Positions 1 through 8,623 of a DNA stretch of 64,000 nucleotides are shown here, in pieces. The position numbers and the translations under genes were made by a program. The first letter of the stretch is position 1. Each line of letters starts with the position of its first letter. The notes below the pieces were generated by a model, which worked only from the letters and a program-made list of their open reading frames with translations, was not told the origin of the DNA and ran no database searches. The stretch lies in NCBI RefSeq assembly GCF_038632915.1, contig NZ_CP152050.1:1395001-1459000 (forward strand), written 5' to 3'. This stretch comes from Paenisporosarcina sp. FSL H8-0542. GTDB lineage: Bacteria > Bacillota > Bacilli > Bacillales_A > Planococcaceae.

Positions 1-609
1 ATCAGCACGGTATCTCCGACTGTCGGAAAAGAACTTGCAAAAAATGCAGTTAAAGCCTTAATTTTCGCTTCTATTGGGATTATCATTTACACAGCATTCC
101 GATTTGAATGGAAAATGGGGATATCAGCAATATTAACTCTTTTATACGATGCATTCTTCATGGTAGCGGTATTCAGTATTTTCCGCTTGGAAGTGGATGT
201 TACCTTTATTGCGGCAATCTTAACGATTGTAGGTTACTCGATTAATGATACAATCGTGACATTTGACCGTATTCGTGAAAACATGAAACGCTCGAAGAAA
301 ATCGAGACAGAAGAAGAACTTGCAACAATTGTTAACAAGTCACTTCGCCAGACACTTGGACGATCCGTTAACACGGTTTTAACTGTTGTCATGGTTGTAG
401 TCGCATTATTGCTATTCGGTGCAGAATCCATTCGTAATTTCTCACTGGCTTTACTTATCGGTTTAATTTCCGGTACGTATTCTTCAATCTTCATCGCTGC
501 ACAGCTTTGGTTCGTGTTCAAAAAACGCGAATTGAAAAAACGTGGAACAATTGATGTTGAAGAAGATGAGAACAAGAAAAAATGGGGTTCTGACGAGCCT
601 GTCGTATAA
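1..609 (+). CDS. secDF: Protein translocase SecDF, SecF-like C-terminal end (5' truncated by window)
   Basis: The reading frame is open from base 1 and ends in TAA at 607-609, so only the last ~202 residues are here. Several hydrophobic segments alternate with short loops, and the stretch containing YSINDTIVTFDRIRENM is the SecF-family signature in the last membrane domain. SecD/SecF assist the Sec translocon in the membrane, using the proton gradient to pull exported proteins across. Whether SecD and SecF are fused, as in Bacillus, cannot be seen because the 5' part is outside the window; the fusion is inferred from synteny with the following yrvD-recJ-apt-relA block. The tail after the last helix is short and charged (acidic and lysine-rich). 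Confidence 0.93.
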   Translation: MSTVSPTVGKELAKNAVKALIFASIGIIIYTAFRFEWKMGISAILTLLYDAFFMVAVFSIFRLEVDVTFIAAILTIVGYSINDTIVTFDRIRENMKRSKKIETEEELATIVNKSLRQTLGRSVNTVLTVVMVVVALLLFGAESIRNFSLALLIGLISGTYSSIFIAAQLWFVFKKRELKKRGTIDVEEDENKKKWGSDEPVV

Positions 610-635
610 CAAGCACGTAATGTTTATAAATAATG

Positions 636-676
636 AGGAACAGGGTATAGATAACTATGCTCTGTTCCTTTTTTTT
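636..676 (+). terminator. Rho-independent terminator after secDF
   Basis: AGGAACAG (636-643) pairs with CTGTTCCT (662-669), with further pairing inside the loop, followed by an unbroken T run to 676. Confidence 0.85.
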
Positions 677-723
677 GTGTATTATGGAACAACCAATATT
701 TTGAATACTGAGGAGGGAACTGG

Positions 724-1146
724 ATGAAATTTCAATGGTCTTTATTATTTGCACTTATTTTTGCAGTGGTTGTTGCCATTTTTGCAGTCGTCAATGTGGA
801 TACGGTACCGGTCAATTACGTCTTCGGCACCGCCCAATGGCCACTCATTTTAGTTATTTTAGGGTCAGCCTTATTAGGAGCACTTGTGAGTGGATCAGTC
901 GCCATTTACCGTTCATTCGTATTTCAGCGTCGAGTGAAGCAGCTGGAGAAAGATAATACAGTAAAAGAATCACTGATTGCGGCACAGCAAAATGAAATCT
1001 CGGCTTTAAACAAAAATTTACCTGTTCGTTACCAGGATGCACATTTGGCTAATGAAGATACCAATAGCGAAACTAAAGTACACCCACCGATTAGCGAACG
1101 CGATATTAAAAATGCTACAAAAGCAGATGTACGTTCTACTAGTTAA
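724..1146 (+). CDS. yrvD: LapA-domain (DUF1049) membrane protein, YrvD-like
   Basis: A 140-residue protein with two N-terminal transmembrane segments (roughly residues 4-24 and 40-62), a short basic stretch (FQRRVKQLEKD) that probably starts a coiled coil, and a polar, probably unstructured tail. This is the layout of the LapA/YtxB-like DUF1049 family, whose role in Firmicutes is not established; in E. coli LapA/LapB regulate lipopolysaccharide synthesis, which does not apply here. The ATG follows GAGGGAACTGG. The position between secDF and recJ matches B. subtilis yrvD. A terminator follows directly, so it seems to be a single-gene unit. Confidence 0.8.
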   Translation: MKFQWSLLFALIFAVVVAIFAVVNVDTVPVNYVFGTAQWPLILVILGSALLGALVSGSVAIYRSFVFQRRVKQLEKDNTVKESLIAAQQNEISALNKNLPVRYQDAHLANEDTNSETKVHPPISERDIKNATKADVRSTS

Positions 1147-1153
1147 GTTGAAT

Positions 1154-1180
1154 GAAGCGCTCATTATGAGTGCTTTTTTT
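1154..1180 (+). terminator. Terminator after yrvD
   Basis: A compact hairpin, AAGCGCTCA with TGAGTGCTT around a 3-base loop (one G-T pair), followed by seven T. Confidence 0.85.
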
Positions 1181-1244
1181 GTTGTTGCCAACTAGTTAGA
1201 GGTTTAGTTGGAACATCATATTTAAACGTAAGATAGTTGAAGAA

Positions 1245-1272
1245 TTACAGAGCTGACGAGATACGTTATAAT
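1245..1272 (+). promoter_or_regulatory. Putative sigma-A promoter for recJ-apt
   Basis: TTACAG at 1245-1250 and a perfect TATAAT at 1267-1272 are separated by 16 bp. Transcription would start about 20 bases before the recJ start codon. This is a pattern match only. Confidence 0.5.
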
Positions 1273-1297
1273 GGTATTTATGAGGAAGTGACTAAAG

Positions 1298-3652
1298 ATG
1301 ATTGAATCAAAAAAGAGATGGCGTATGGAAAGACCAGATGACCAAATCGTTCAACATTTAAAAGAAGCATTGAATTTACCGACTGTATCTGCGAAACTTC
1401 TAGCGTCTCGCGGATTTTCTGATGTCAACAAAACGAAAGCGTTTTTACATATGGACGAATCATCCATGCATGATCCGTTTTTATTGCACGATATGGATAA
1501 AGCAGTGGAGCGTATTAAAAAAGCAATTGCCGACGAGGAAATGATTTTGGTATACGGCGATTACGATGCAGATGGTGTGACGAGTACTTCTGTCATGATG
1601 ACTGCGCTCCAACAACTGAATGCCAATGTAATGTTTGCCATTCCAAATCGATTTGTTGATGGCTATGGTCCGAGTGAACGATTATTTAAAGAAGCATTTG
1701 AAGATGGTGTGAGTCTCATCATTACGGTGGATAACGGAATCTCAGGCATCAATGAAATTCAATTAGCCAAGGAATTAGGTATGGACGTTATTGTAACCGA
1801 TCACCATGAAGCAGGTGAGATTCTACCACCTGCTGATGCCATTATTCATCCAAGACATCCTCTGGGAAGTTATCCTTTCGGAGAATTAGCGGGTGTCGGT
1901 GTAGCCTTTAAAGTGGCACATGCTTTACTCGGTGAAGTGCCGAAAGAACTGTTGGAACTTGTTGCGATCGGGACAATAGCCGACCTGGTTTCTTTGCATG
2001 ATGAAAATCGATACTTTGTACAAGCAGGCATTAAACAATTGCGGATGTCAAAAAGACCGGCAATCAAGGCATTGTGTCAGATTGCAGGCACTGAACAAAA
2101 TCAAATCAACGAAGAGACGATTGGCTTTATGTTCGGTCCACGCATAAATGCATTAGGTCGATTGGCGGATGCAGGTCCAGGTGTCGATATGTTTTTGACA
2201 ACAGATTCTGTGGAAGCGGCATCCCTTGCGAAAGTATTGGACACGCATAATAAAGAACGACAGGGCATAGTCAGCCAAATGACCGAAGAAGCCATCGCGA
2301 TGGTGGAATCAGGTGATATTGGAAAAAATCCATTGGTGATCGTCGTAGCGAAAGAAGGTTGGAATCCTGGAGTAGTTGGAATTGTTGCGTCCCGCTTGGT
2401 TGAAAAGTATTACCGCCCAACAATCGTGCTTGGTCTCGATTCAGAAAAGGGAATTGCTAAAGGTTCCGCACGAAGTATTGAGGGTTTCCACTTATATAAT
2501 GAACTTGCTAAAAATCGTGATATTTTGCCTCATTTTGGAGGACATCCAATGGCAGCAGGTATGACCCTGCCATTAGAAAAAGTTACGGATTTGCGTACTA
2601 GATTACTAGAGCAAGCCGAGCAGTCATTAACTGAAGAAGATTTACTACCTGTTCAACAGATCGATATTTCCATCAACCTCGAAGAAATTGATTTGTCGAC
2701 AATTGAGTCACTGAAACAACTAGGCCCGTTCGGTATGGATTTTCCAAAGCCGATGTACTGTATTGAAAACGTCAATATTTCGTCCATGAGAAAAATAGGC
2801 GCCAATCAAAATCATGTGAAAATGGAGCTCGCTGATGGTCCACTGACGCTCGATGCTGTAGGCTTCAGCAAAGGCCATCTGGCAGATGAAATGACGCCAG
2901 GGGTCGCTGTGTCATTTATTGGGGACTTGCAAATCAATGAGTGGAACGGTCGCAAGAAACCGCAATTCATGATTGAAGATGCGAAAACGGATGAATGGCA
3001 ACTATATGACATACGTGGGATTCGACAAGTAAATAGATGGCATCAGATGATTCTGCCTGACAATACATTGTATCTTGCGTTCCATCAATCAACGGTTCAT
3101 CATTTTCAATCGTTATTGAATGCTGATATTAAGTTGATTTCCAAAGCACAATCTTTACCGGACGCGAAACCATATATCGTTTTGCTTGATATTCCGGAAC
3201 AGGAAGAAGTATTGGAAAATGTTTTGACACATGTACAACCGAAACGGATTTATGCTCATTTTTATGCTCCAGAATCCACTTATTTTGAAGGAATGCCTAG
3301 CCGCGATCACTTTAAATGGTATTATGGATTTTTGGCTAAACGTCCTTCATTCGATTTGCAACAACACGCGAAAGATCTTGCCAAACATAAAGGATGGAGC
3401 GAAAGTACATTATTTTTCATGACAGAGGTGTTTTTTGACCTTGGTTTTGTTAAAATAAACAGTGGACGAATTGACCTGCAGGAAACAGTGGATAAACGCG
3501 ACCTTGCAGAGTCGACGATATATCAAATGCGCGAGAAAAAGATGCAGCTTGAACAAAAGCTTTTATATGCGCCATATATGGAATTAAGACAATGGTTTGA
3601 TGCCCGCTTAGCCGAGCAGACCGTTCCTGAGGAGGAGCAAGTATGGATTTAA
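1298..3652 (+). CDS. recJ: Single-stranded-DNA-specific 5'-3' exonuclease RecJ
   Basis: The protein has 784 residues, the normal length for Bacillales RecJ (about 786 in B. subtilis). It degrades single-stranded DNA 5' to 3' in recombinational repair and mismatch correction. The DHH-family metal motifs are visible: [12 protein letters not shown] near residue 86 and VTDHHE near 168, then the DHHA1 region with GGHPMAAGM near residue 416, and an OB-type and extended Firmicutes C-terminal domain. The ATG at 1298 has GAGGAAGTG upstream. The gene overlaps apt by 10 bp, so the two are translationally coupled, as in B. subtilis. Confidence 0.97.
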   Translation: MIESKKRWRMERPDDQIVQHLKEALNLPTVSAKLLASRGFSDVNKTKAFLHMDESSMHDPFLLHDMDKAVERIKKAIADEEMILVYGDYDADGVTSTSVMMTALQQLNANVMFAIPNRFVDGYGPSERLFKEAFEDGVSLIITVDNGISGINEIQLAKELGMDVIVTDHHEAGEILPPADAIIHPRHPLGSYPFGELAGVGVAFKVAHALLGEVPKELLELVAIGTIADLVSLHDENRYFVQAGIKQLRMSKRPAIKALCQIAGTEQNQINEETIGFMFGPRINALGRLADAGPGVDMFLTTDSVEAASLAKVLDTHNKERQGIVSQMTEEAIAMVESGDIGKNPLVIVVAKEGWNPGVVGIVASRLVEKYYRPTIVLGLDSEKGIAKGSARSIEGFHLYNELAKNRDILPHFGGHPMAAGMTLPLEKVTDLRTRLLEQAEQSLTEEDLLPVQQIDISINLEEIDLSTIESLKQLGPFGMDFPKPMYCIENVNISSMRKIGANQNHVKMELADGPLTLDAVGFSKGHLADEMTPGVAVSFIGDLQINEWNGRKKPQFMIEDAKTDEWQLYDIRGIRQVNRWHQMILPDNTLYLAFHQSTVHHFQSLLNADIKLISKAQSLPDAKPYIVLLDIPEQEEVLENVLTHVQPKRIYAHFYAPESTYFEGMPSRDHFKWYYGFLAKRPSFDLQQHAKDLAKHKGWSESTLFFMTEVFFDLGFVKINSGRIDLQETVDKRDLAESTIYQMREKKMQLEQKLLYAPYMELRQWFDARLAEQTVPEEEQVWI

Positions 3653-4155
3653 AGCAATATGTAACAATAGTGGAAGATTGGCCGAAACCAGGTATCCGTT
3701 TTAAAGATATTTCAACAATCATGGATAATGGTGAAGCTTACAAATATGCAACTGATCAAATCGTGGAATATGCGAAAGAAAAGAACATAGATATGATAGT
3801 TGGTCCTGAAGCACGTGGATTTATTATCGGTTGTCCGGTCGCTTATGCGATGGGTAAAGGGTTTGCTCCTGTTCGTAAAGAAGGGAAATTACCTCGTGAA
3901 GTAATTCGTGCGGAATATGACCTTGAGTATGGAACGAACGTCCTGACGATGCATAAAGATGCGATTAAACCGGGTCAACGTGTCATGATTTGTGACGACT
4001 TGCTTGCAACGGGTGGAACGGTCGAAGCAACAATCAAGCTCATCGAACAAATGGGTGGAGTGGTTGCGGGATGTGCATTCCTAATTGAGTTAACTTACCT
4101 CGATGGACGCGAAAAATTAAAGGGCTACGACATTTGCACTTTGATGCAATATTAA
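3643..4155 (+). CDS. apt: Adenine phosphoribosyltransferase
   Basis: A protein of 170 residues, standard for Apt, which makes AMP from adenine and PRPP in purine salvage. The PRPP-binding motif is seen as [13 protein letters not shown] (about residues 109-121), and the family signature [10 protein letters not shown] lies near residue 55. The start lies inside the end of recJ, with GAGGAGGAGC as ribosome binding site. Apt, RecJ and RelA are neighbours in many Bacillales. Apt keeps adenine from accumulating and feeds nucleotide pools sensed by the stringent response. Confidence 0.97.
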   Translation: MDLKQYVTIVEDWPKPGIRFKDISTIMDNGEAYKYATDQIVEYAKEKNIDMIVGPEARGFIIGCPVAYAMGKGFAPVRKEGKLPREVIRAEYDLEYGTNVLTMHKDAIKPGQRVMICDDLLATGGTVEATIKLIEQMGGVVAGCAFLIELTYLDGREKLKGYDICTLMQY

Positions 4156-4163
4156 GGTTGAAA

Positions 4164-4195
4164 GAAGATGAACTAATCAAGTTCATCTTTTTTTT
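4164..4195 (+). terminator. Terminator after apt
   Basis: AAGATGAACT pairs perfectly with AGTTCATCTT across a short loop and is followed by a T run. It separates recJ-apt from relA. Confidence 0.85.
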
Positions 4196-4334
4196 ATTAA
4201 AAAGTATGTTGATTTTTTGAATGACCATATAATAAAAGACAATATCTTGTAGCATTTAGGGTGCAAGAAGTGTTTATCTAATATACAATAGTCTTTACAT
4301 ATATTCGAAAGTGAATGGAGTCTAGTGATTCGAC

Positions 4335-6530
4335 ATGGCGAAAGACCAAATATTTACAGCTGAAGAAGTGTTCGCACTTGTCGCTACGTACATGAATGAC
4401 AAAAACGTGCAATTTGTCAAAAAGTCGTATGAAATGGCGGAGCATGCTCATCGAGAACAGTTCAGAAAATCAGGAGAGCCTTATATTATTCATCCGATTC
4501 AAGTGGCGGGGATATTGGCAGAACTTCAAATGGATCCTGCAACAGTAGCTGCAGGTTTTTTACATGATGTCGTAGAAGATACGGATATCCATAGAGATGA
4601 CATCGTTCGCGAATTCAGTGAAGAAGTGGCGATGTTGGTGGAAGGTGTCACCAAGTTAAGTAAAATTAAATTCATGTCGAAAGAAGAACAGCAAGCGGAA
4701 AATCACCGCAAAATGTTCGTGGCGATGGCACAGGACATTCGTGTCATTTTAATTAAATTGGCTGATCGATTGCACAATATGCGCACATTGAAATTCCAAC
4801 CTGTTGAAAAGCAAAGGCTTAAAGCAAGTGAAACGCTGGAAATTTTCGCGCCCCTGGCACACCGACTTGGGATTTCCACAATCAAATGGGAACTAGAAGA
4901 CATTTCGTTGCGCTATTTAAATCCCCAGCAATACTACCGCATCGTGAATTTGATGAAACGAAAACGCAATGAGCGTGAAGACTACTTGAACAATGTGATG
5001 GTCGATATTAAAAGTGAGCTTGAAGACGTTGAAATCGAAGCGGATTTATATGGCCGACCAAAACATATTTACAGTATTTATAAAAAAATGGTCCTGCAAA
5101 ACAAGCAGTTTAACGAAATCTATGATTTGCTTGCCGTACGAATAACAGTCGAAAGTATTAAAGACTGTTACGCAGTTCTAGGCATTATCCATACACTTTG
5201 GAAGCCGATGCCTGGACGTTTCAAAGATTATATTGCCATGCCAAAACAAAATTTGTATCAGTCACTCCATACAACGGTCGTTGGTCCTCAAGGAGATCCT
5301 TTGGAAGTACAAATCCGGACAGCAGAGATGCATCGCATCGCTGAATACGGGGTTGCTGCACATTGGGCATACAAAGAAGGCAAAACAGTGGAGTCTTCTA
5401 ATAAATCGGTTGATTCGAAGCTCACATGGTTCAGGGAAATTTTGGAGTACCAAAATGAGTCCTCGAATGCAGAAGAATTTATGGAATCTCTTAAATTCGA
5501 TTTATTCTCGGATATGGTTTATGTATTTTCTCCAAAAGGGGATGTAATGGAGCTTCCTGCAGGTTCGGTTCCCATTGATTTTGCTTTTCGCGTGCATTCC
5601 GAAATCGGTAACAAGACCATCGGTGCAAAAGTAAACGGAAAAATGGTGCCACTTGATACGAAGTTGCAAACAGGTGATATCGTAGAGATATTAACTTCCA
5701 AGCAATCATTTGGACCTAGTCGAGATTGGCTGAAAATCGCCCAATCCTCACAAGCCAAAAATAAAATAAAGCAGTTCTTCAAAAAACAAGTTCGTGATGA
5801 CAATGTCCATAAAGGGCATGAAATGATTGAAAAAGAAATAAAAGCACAAGAGTTTGATATTAAAGAAGTATTAACGAATGAAAATATCAAACGCGTATGT
5901 GAAAAGTTCAATTTCACGAGCGAAGAAGATATGTATGCAGCAGTAGGATTTAACGGCATTACTGCACAGCAGGTAGTAAACCGTCTGGCAGAGAAAATGC
6001 GTAAGATACGTGATCAGGAAGAAGCTTTAGAGAAAATCACTAAAGAAATGCACACGCCAACTATTCGAAAAGCAACCGAATCAGGTGTTATTGTCAAAGG
6101 AATCGACAACTTGCTTATCCGCTTATCCCGTTGCTGTAGTCCGGTTCCGGGTGATGAAATCGTCGGTTTTATTACAAAAGGCCGCGGGGTTTCAGTTCAT
6201 CGAGACGATTGCCCGAATGTGCAGGATGCAACAGGGAATGAACGTATAATTGACGTTGAGTGGGGACAGCCAACGACGGCGACGCGTAAGGAATATCAAG
6301 TCGATATTGAAATTTCCGCTTTCGATCGTCCTGGTTTATTGAACGAAGTGATGCAAGTGGTGAATGAAGCGAAAACTAATATTTCAGCAGTCAGTGGTAA
6401 AGCAGATCGCGATAAGATAGCTACCATCAATATGACCATAATGATTACAAATATTGCACATTTACACAAAATTGTTGAACGAATTAAACAAATTCCAGAT
6501 ATTCATTCCGTACAACGAATGACGAATTGA
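4335..6530 (+). CDS. relA: Bifunctional (p)ppGpp synthetase/hydrolase, RelA/SpoT family
   Basis: The 731-residue long RSH enzyme makes (p)ppGpp from ATP and GTP/GDP on starved ribosomes and hydrolyses it otherwise. Domains in order: HD hydrolase with FLHDVVEDT near residue 75 (the HD pair is intact, so hydrolase should be active), the synthetase with [13 protein letters not shown] near 238, TGS near 395-455 ([13 protein letters not shown]), the conserved cysteine region [13 protein letters not shown] near 600, and a C-terminal ACT domain. The ATG at 4335 is the natural start; the upstream spacer holds a TATAAT at 4228-4233 without a good -35. dtd follows after 10 bp and probably shares the transcript. 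Confidence 0.97.
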   Translation: MAKDQIFTAEEVFALVATYMNDKNVQFVKKSYEMAEHAHREQFRKSGEPYIIHPIQVAGILAELQMDPATVAAGFLHDVVEDTDIHRDDIVREFSEEVAMLVEGVTKLSKIKFMSKEEQQAENHRKMFVAMAQDIRVILIKLADRLHNMRTLKFQPVEKQRLKASETLEIFAPLAHRLGISTIKWELEDISLRYLNPQQYYRIVNLMKRKRNEREDYLNNVMVDIKSELEDVEIEADLYGRPKHIYSIYKKMVLQNKQFNEIYDLLAVRITVESIKDCYAVLGIIHTLWKPMPGRFKDYIAMPKQNLYQSLHTTVVGPQGDPLEVQIRTAEMHRIAEYGVAAHWAYKEGKTVESSNKSVDSKLTWFREILEYQNESSNAEEFMESLKFDLFSDMVYVFSPKGDVMELPAGSVPIDFAFRVHSEIGNKTIGAKVNGKMVPLDTKLQTGDIVEILTSKQSFGPSRDWLKIAQSSQAKNKIKQFFKKQVRDDNVHKGHEMIEKEIKAQEFDIKEVLTNENIKRVCEKFNFTSEEDMYAAVGFNGITAQQVVNRLAEKMRKIRDQEEALEKITKEMHTPTIRKATESGVIVKGIDNLLIRLSRCCSPVPGDEIVGFITKGRGVSVHRDDCPNVQDATGNERIIDVEWGQPTTATRKEYQVDIEISAFDRPGLLNEVMQVVNEAKTNISAVSGKADRDKIATINMTIMITNIAHLHKIVERIKQIPDIHSVQRMTN

Positions 6531-6540
6531 GGGTTTAGTT

Positions 6541-6981
6541 TTGAAAGTCGTATTACAGCGAAGTTTAGAAGCAAAAGTTACAGTTAATGGGGAAGTCACC
6601 GGGCAAATCGATAAAGGTTTGGTTCTGCTAGTGGGCATTACCCATGAAGATACCGAAGAAGATGTTCGCTATGTAGCAGAAAAAGTGGCGAATCTTCGTT
6701 TGTTTGAAGATGAAACCGGGAAAATGAATCTATCCATTTTTGAAGCAGGTGGCTCTATCTTATCCGTTTCCCAATTTACACTTTATGGAGATACTAGAAA
6801 AGGCAGAAGACCGAGCTTCAGTGAAGCGGCCAAACCCGATATCGCGAAGCCGCTTTGGGATTTATTTAACGAACAACTTCGTAATTTGAATTTACATGTC
6901 GAAACAGGCGTCTTTGGCGCAATGATGGATGTATCTTTGACGAATGATGGTCCCGTGACATTGATTGTGGAATCAAAATAA
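6541..6981 (+). CDS. dtd: D-aminoacyl-tRNA deacylase
   Basis: A 146-residue protein that hydrolyses D-aminoacyl-tRNAs (and glycyl-tRNA-Ala) in the cytoplasm. Family motifs are visible: the N-terminal [32 protein letters not shown] (the active-site SQFTL motif near residue 78) and the C-terminal [11 protein letters not shown] motif (the cross-dimer Gly/Pro motif, here with T-N-D-G-P-V-T). The start is TTG at 6541, preceded by GAGGGTTTAG at the end of relA. The linkage to relA is conserved in Bacillales. Confidence 0.96.
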   Translation: MKVVLQRSLEAKVTVNGEVTGQIDKGLVLLVGITHEDTEEDVRYVAEKVANLRLFEDETGKMNLSIFEAGGSILSVSQFTLYGDTRKGRRPSFSEAAKPDIAKPLWDLFNEQLRNLNLHVETGVFGAMMDVSLTNDGPVTLIVESK

Positions 6982-6985
6982 ATAG

Positions 6986-7048
6986 AAAACACCCTTTATC
7001 AATACGAAACCATATCATATGGCTCGCAGTTGAAAAGGGTGTTTTTTT
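6986..7048 (+). terminator. Terminator after dtd with a nested hairpin
   Basis: AAAACACCCTTT (6986-6997) pairs perfectly with AAAGGGTGTTTT (7034-7045), followed by T. The long loop contains a second palindrome, CCATATCATATGG (7010-7022), so the structure has an extra arm. Confidence 0.8.
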
Positions 7049-7075
7049 ATTTGGCTATGGTTGTTAATGTTTATT

Positions 7076-7205
7076 CGTACATTTGCTTTTGCCACATGTT
7101 CCGCATGAGCCAATAAGTAATGAAAACCACCAACTTGTGGGTCTCACGCTTCAAAAGTGCTGCGCCTTCGGTTACTCGTCGCAAAGAGTGTGGTCAAACT
7201 ACCTT
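7076..7205. repeat. Dispersed intergenic repeat, copy A
   Basis: About 130 bp with two recognisable modules. The first runs from CGTACATTTGC through TTCCGCATGAGCCAA to ACTTGTGGGTCTCA. The second contains GGTTACTCGTCGCAAAG and ends in TGGTCAAACTAC. The same two modules in the same order recur at 29706-29830, the first in reverse orientation at 35270-35349, and the second three times at 14611-14724. There is no coding potential. It marks the left edge of the accessory block. Confidence 0.75.
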
Positions 7206-7270
7206 TAAAATCTATAGAGGATAGATGATTTTAATTTACGCGAAAATTATCCAAATTATGGACATTTATA

Positions 7271-7295
7271 GTAAAATAATAATTTATTGTTTTAC
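7271..7295. promoter_or_regulatory. 25-bp palindrome, candidate operator of the HTH mini-operon
   Basis: Left arm GTAAAATAATAA (7271-7282) and right arm TTATTGTTTTAC (7284-7295) are inverted repeats matching at 11 of 12 positions around one central base. It ends 12 bp before the -35 box of the following operon, which encodes a Cro/C1-type regulator, so autoregulation is a reasonable inference. Confidence 0.5.
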
Positions 7296-7307
7296 GATAA
7301 AAAAGTA

Positions 7308-7336
7308 TTGACTAAGAATGTGTCGTCGATTATTCT
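7308..7336 (+). promoter_or_regulatory. Sigma-A promoter of the DUF2975-HTH-DUF3955 operon
   Basis: TTGACT at 7308-7313 and TATTCT at 7331-7336 are separated by 17 bp, about 30 bp ahead of the first start codon. Confidence 0.65.
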
Positions 7337-7367
7337 AACATTAGAAAGTTGAGAAGAAGGTGAGTCA

Positions 7368-7847
7368 TTGAAACAGAAGGAATTAGCAAAGTGGTTAAAA
7401 ATAATTATTGTATTTTGCTGGTTATTTGGTTTAATGTTCTGTGTCTATTTTGGACCAGAAACAGGGAAGAATATATTGTTAGATTCTGATCCCTTAAAAG
7501 AGCTATATAAACCTTTAATTGCTTATATTTGGATAACTGGCATTCCTTACTTTTTTGCTTTATGTATAGGCTGGAGTATCTGTTCAGATATTAATGTAGG
7601 CAACGATTTTACATTAAAAAATGCAAATAGGTTAAAGCGTATAAGTGTTTTAGCAATGATAGAAGGAGTTTTATATGTTATCGCACTGCTTTATGTATTT
7701 ATTAGTGGTAACTACAACACTAATCTATTAATGATTCTTTTGCTTATTCTATTTTTTGCAGTTGTTATTTCTGTATTTACTTCTTTACTTTCTTATTTAA
7801 TGCGTAAAGCAAGTGATATAAAGCAGGATAACGAATTAACGATTTGA
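7368..7847 (+). CDS. DUF2975 family four-helix membrane protein
   Basis: A protein of 159 residues with four strong hydrophobic segments (about 10-27, 50-68, 92-111 and 120-141) and polar ends, so an integral membrane protein with no enzymatic motif. Length and layout match the DUF2975 family (B. subtilis YoaS type), which is typically encoded next to a small Cro/C1-type regulator, as here. The start is TTG at 7368 with AAGAAGGTGAG upstream. Its stop codon (7845-7847) overlaps the ribosome binding site of the next gene, implying coupled translation. Function is unknown. Local base composition is more AT-rich than the flanking housekeeping genes. Confidence 0.75.
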   Translation: MKQKELAKWLKIIIVFCWLFGLMFCVYFGPETGKNILLDSDPLKELYKPLIAYIWITGIPYFFALCIGWSICSDINVGNDFTLKNANRLKRISVLAMIEGVLYVIALLYVFISGNYNTNLLMILLLILFFAVVISVFTSLLSYLMRKASDIKQDNELTI

Positions 7848-7855
7848 GGTGTAAC

Positions 7856-8059
7856 ATGGTTATCATAGTTAATCTTGATGTAATGCTGGCAAAGAGGAAA
7901 ATGAGTGTTACTGAATTATCGGAAAAGCTTGGTATCACAATGGCAAACGTCTCAATTTTAAAAAATGGAAAAGCAAAAGCAATTAAGTTTTCAACATTAG
8001 AGAAAATATGTGAAGTATTAGACTGTCAGCCAGGTGATATTTTGGAATATAAAAAATGA
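7856..8059 (+). CDS. Small Cro/C1-type (XRE) transcriptional regulator
   Basis: A 67-residue protein consisting of a single helix-turn-helix domain: KRKMSVTELSEKLGITMANV and ILKNGKAKAIKF form the helices, and CEVLDCQPGDILEY is the typical last helix and tail of the YozG-like subgroup. The ATG at 7856 is chosen because GAGGTG lies just ahead of it (spacing is short, 4 bases); a TTG at 7844 would add four residues without a better site. It probably regulates its own operon, perhaps through the palindrome at 7271-7295. Confidence 0.8.
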   Translation: MVIIVNLDVMLAKRKMSVTELSEKLGITMANVSILKNGKAKAIKFSTLEKICEVLDCQPGDILEYKK

Positions 8060-8089
8060 TTAAACTAACTTTTATGGAGGAAAAATGAT

Positions 8090-8308
8090 ATGAAGAAAAA
8101 ATATTTTATCGCATCAACACCAATTTTTTTAGGAGTAATCTGCTTTATTGCTAAGGCTATCATTGGAAGTAATATAGCACCGGACGGTACCCTAGAAGAG
8201 CCCTTCTTCTTAATCCCAATTGGATTCTTATTGTTCTTCTTAGGGATTGTTTCTTTAATTGGAATGGCACTAGTTTCAATGATGAAAAAAACTCAAGTTT
8301 CGAACTAA
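8090..8308 (+). CDS. DUF3955-like small membrane protein
   Basis: A 72-residue protein with two transmembrane segments (about 5-25 and 42-64) joined by a short polar loop. Size and topology fit the DUF3955 family, found beside DUF2975/XRE genes in Bacillales; this assignment is from memory of the family and not a search. It has a strong ribosome binding site (TGGAGG) and is the third gene of the unit. No function can be inferred beyond a small membrane component of this set. Confidence 0.6.
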   Translation: MKKKYFIASTPIFLGVICFIAKAIIGSNIAPDGTLEEPFFLIPIGFLLFFLGIVSLIGMALVSMMKKTQVSN

Positions 8309-8401
8309 TAATGTTTATTCCTGAATGAACATTTCGTTTTATAAAAAAGTTTGATTAAAATTCACTTAGAATCCTTTAATCGAAAAGGAAATGAAAAGAA
8401 A

Positions 8402-8446
8402 AAAAGCCATTTTGATTATTCTTTTTTCAAAATGGCTTCTTTTTAT
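8402..8446 (+). terminator. Terminator after the DUF2975-HTH-DUF3955 unit
   Basis: AAGCCATTTTGA pairs with TCAAAATGGCTT, followed by a T-rich tail. The A run on the 5' side means it could also stop transcripts from the convergent amylase gene. Confidence 0.75.
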
Positions 8447-8548
8447 TTTTCGTAAAACATGGGTTCGCGCGATGCTTTTAATCAAATTTCCTTTACTATC
8501 CTTTTATATCAATACCCTAATTGAATATGTCTTTTGTATAGAATTAGT

Positions 8549-8622
8549 TAAACGATGTTGTTGAAGTAAGGGAATCGATACCAAATAAAATTAAATCAAC
8601 ATATTCGGTTAATAGAGCTTTT
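8549..8622. repeat. About 75-bp direct repeat, copy 1 (3' side of amylase gene)
   Basis: This starts AAACGATGTTGTTGAA, contains AAGGGAATC and AAATCAACA, and ends in AATAGAGC. It lies directly against the amylase stop codon and matches 10425-10500 in the same orientation. With the terminator at 8402-8446 and AT-rich sequence it fills the spacer between the mini-operon and the amylase gene. Confidence 0.65.
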
Positions 8623-8623
8623 A

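Noticed and set aside
4209-4233. TTGATT-TATAAT promoter before relA
   Set aside because: Spacing is only 13 bp and no better -35 box is present, so the relA promoter is left unassigned.
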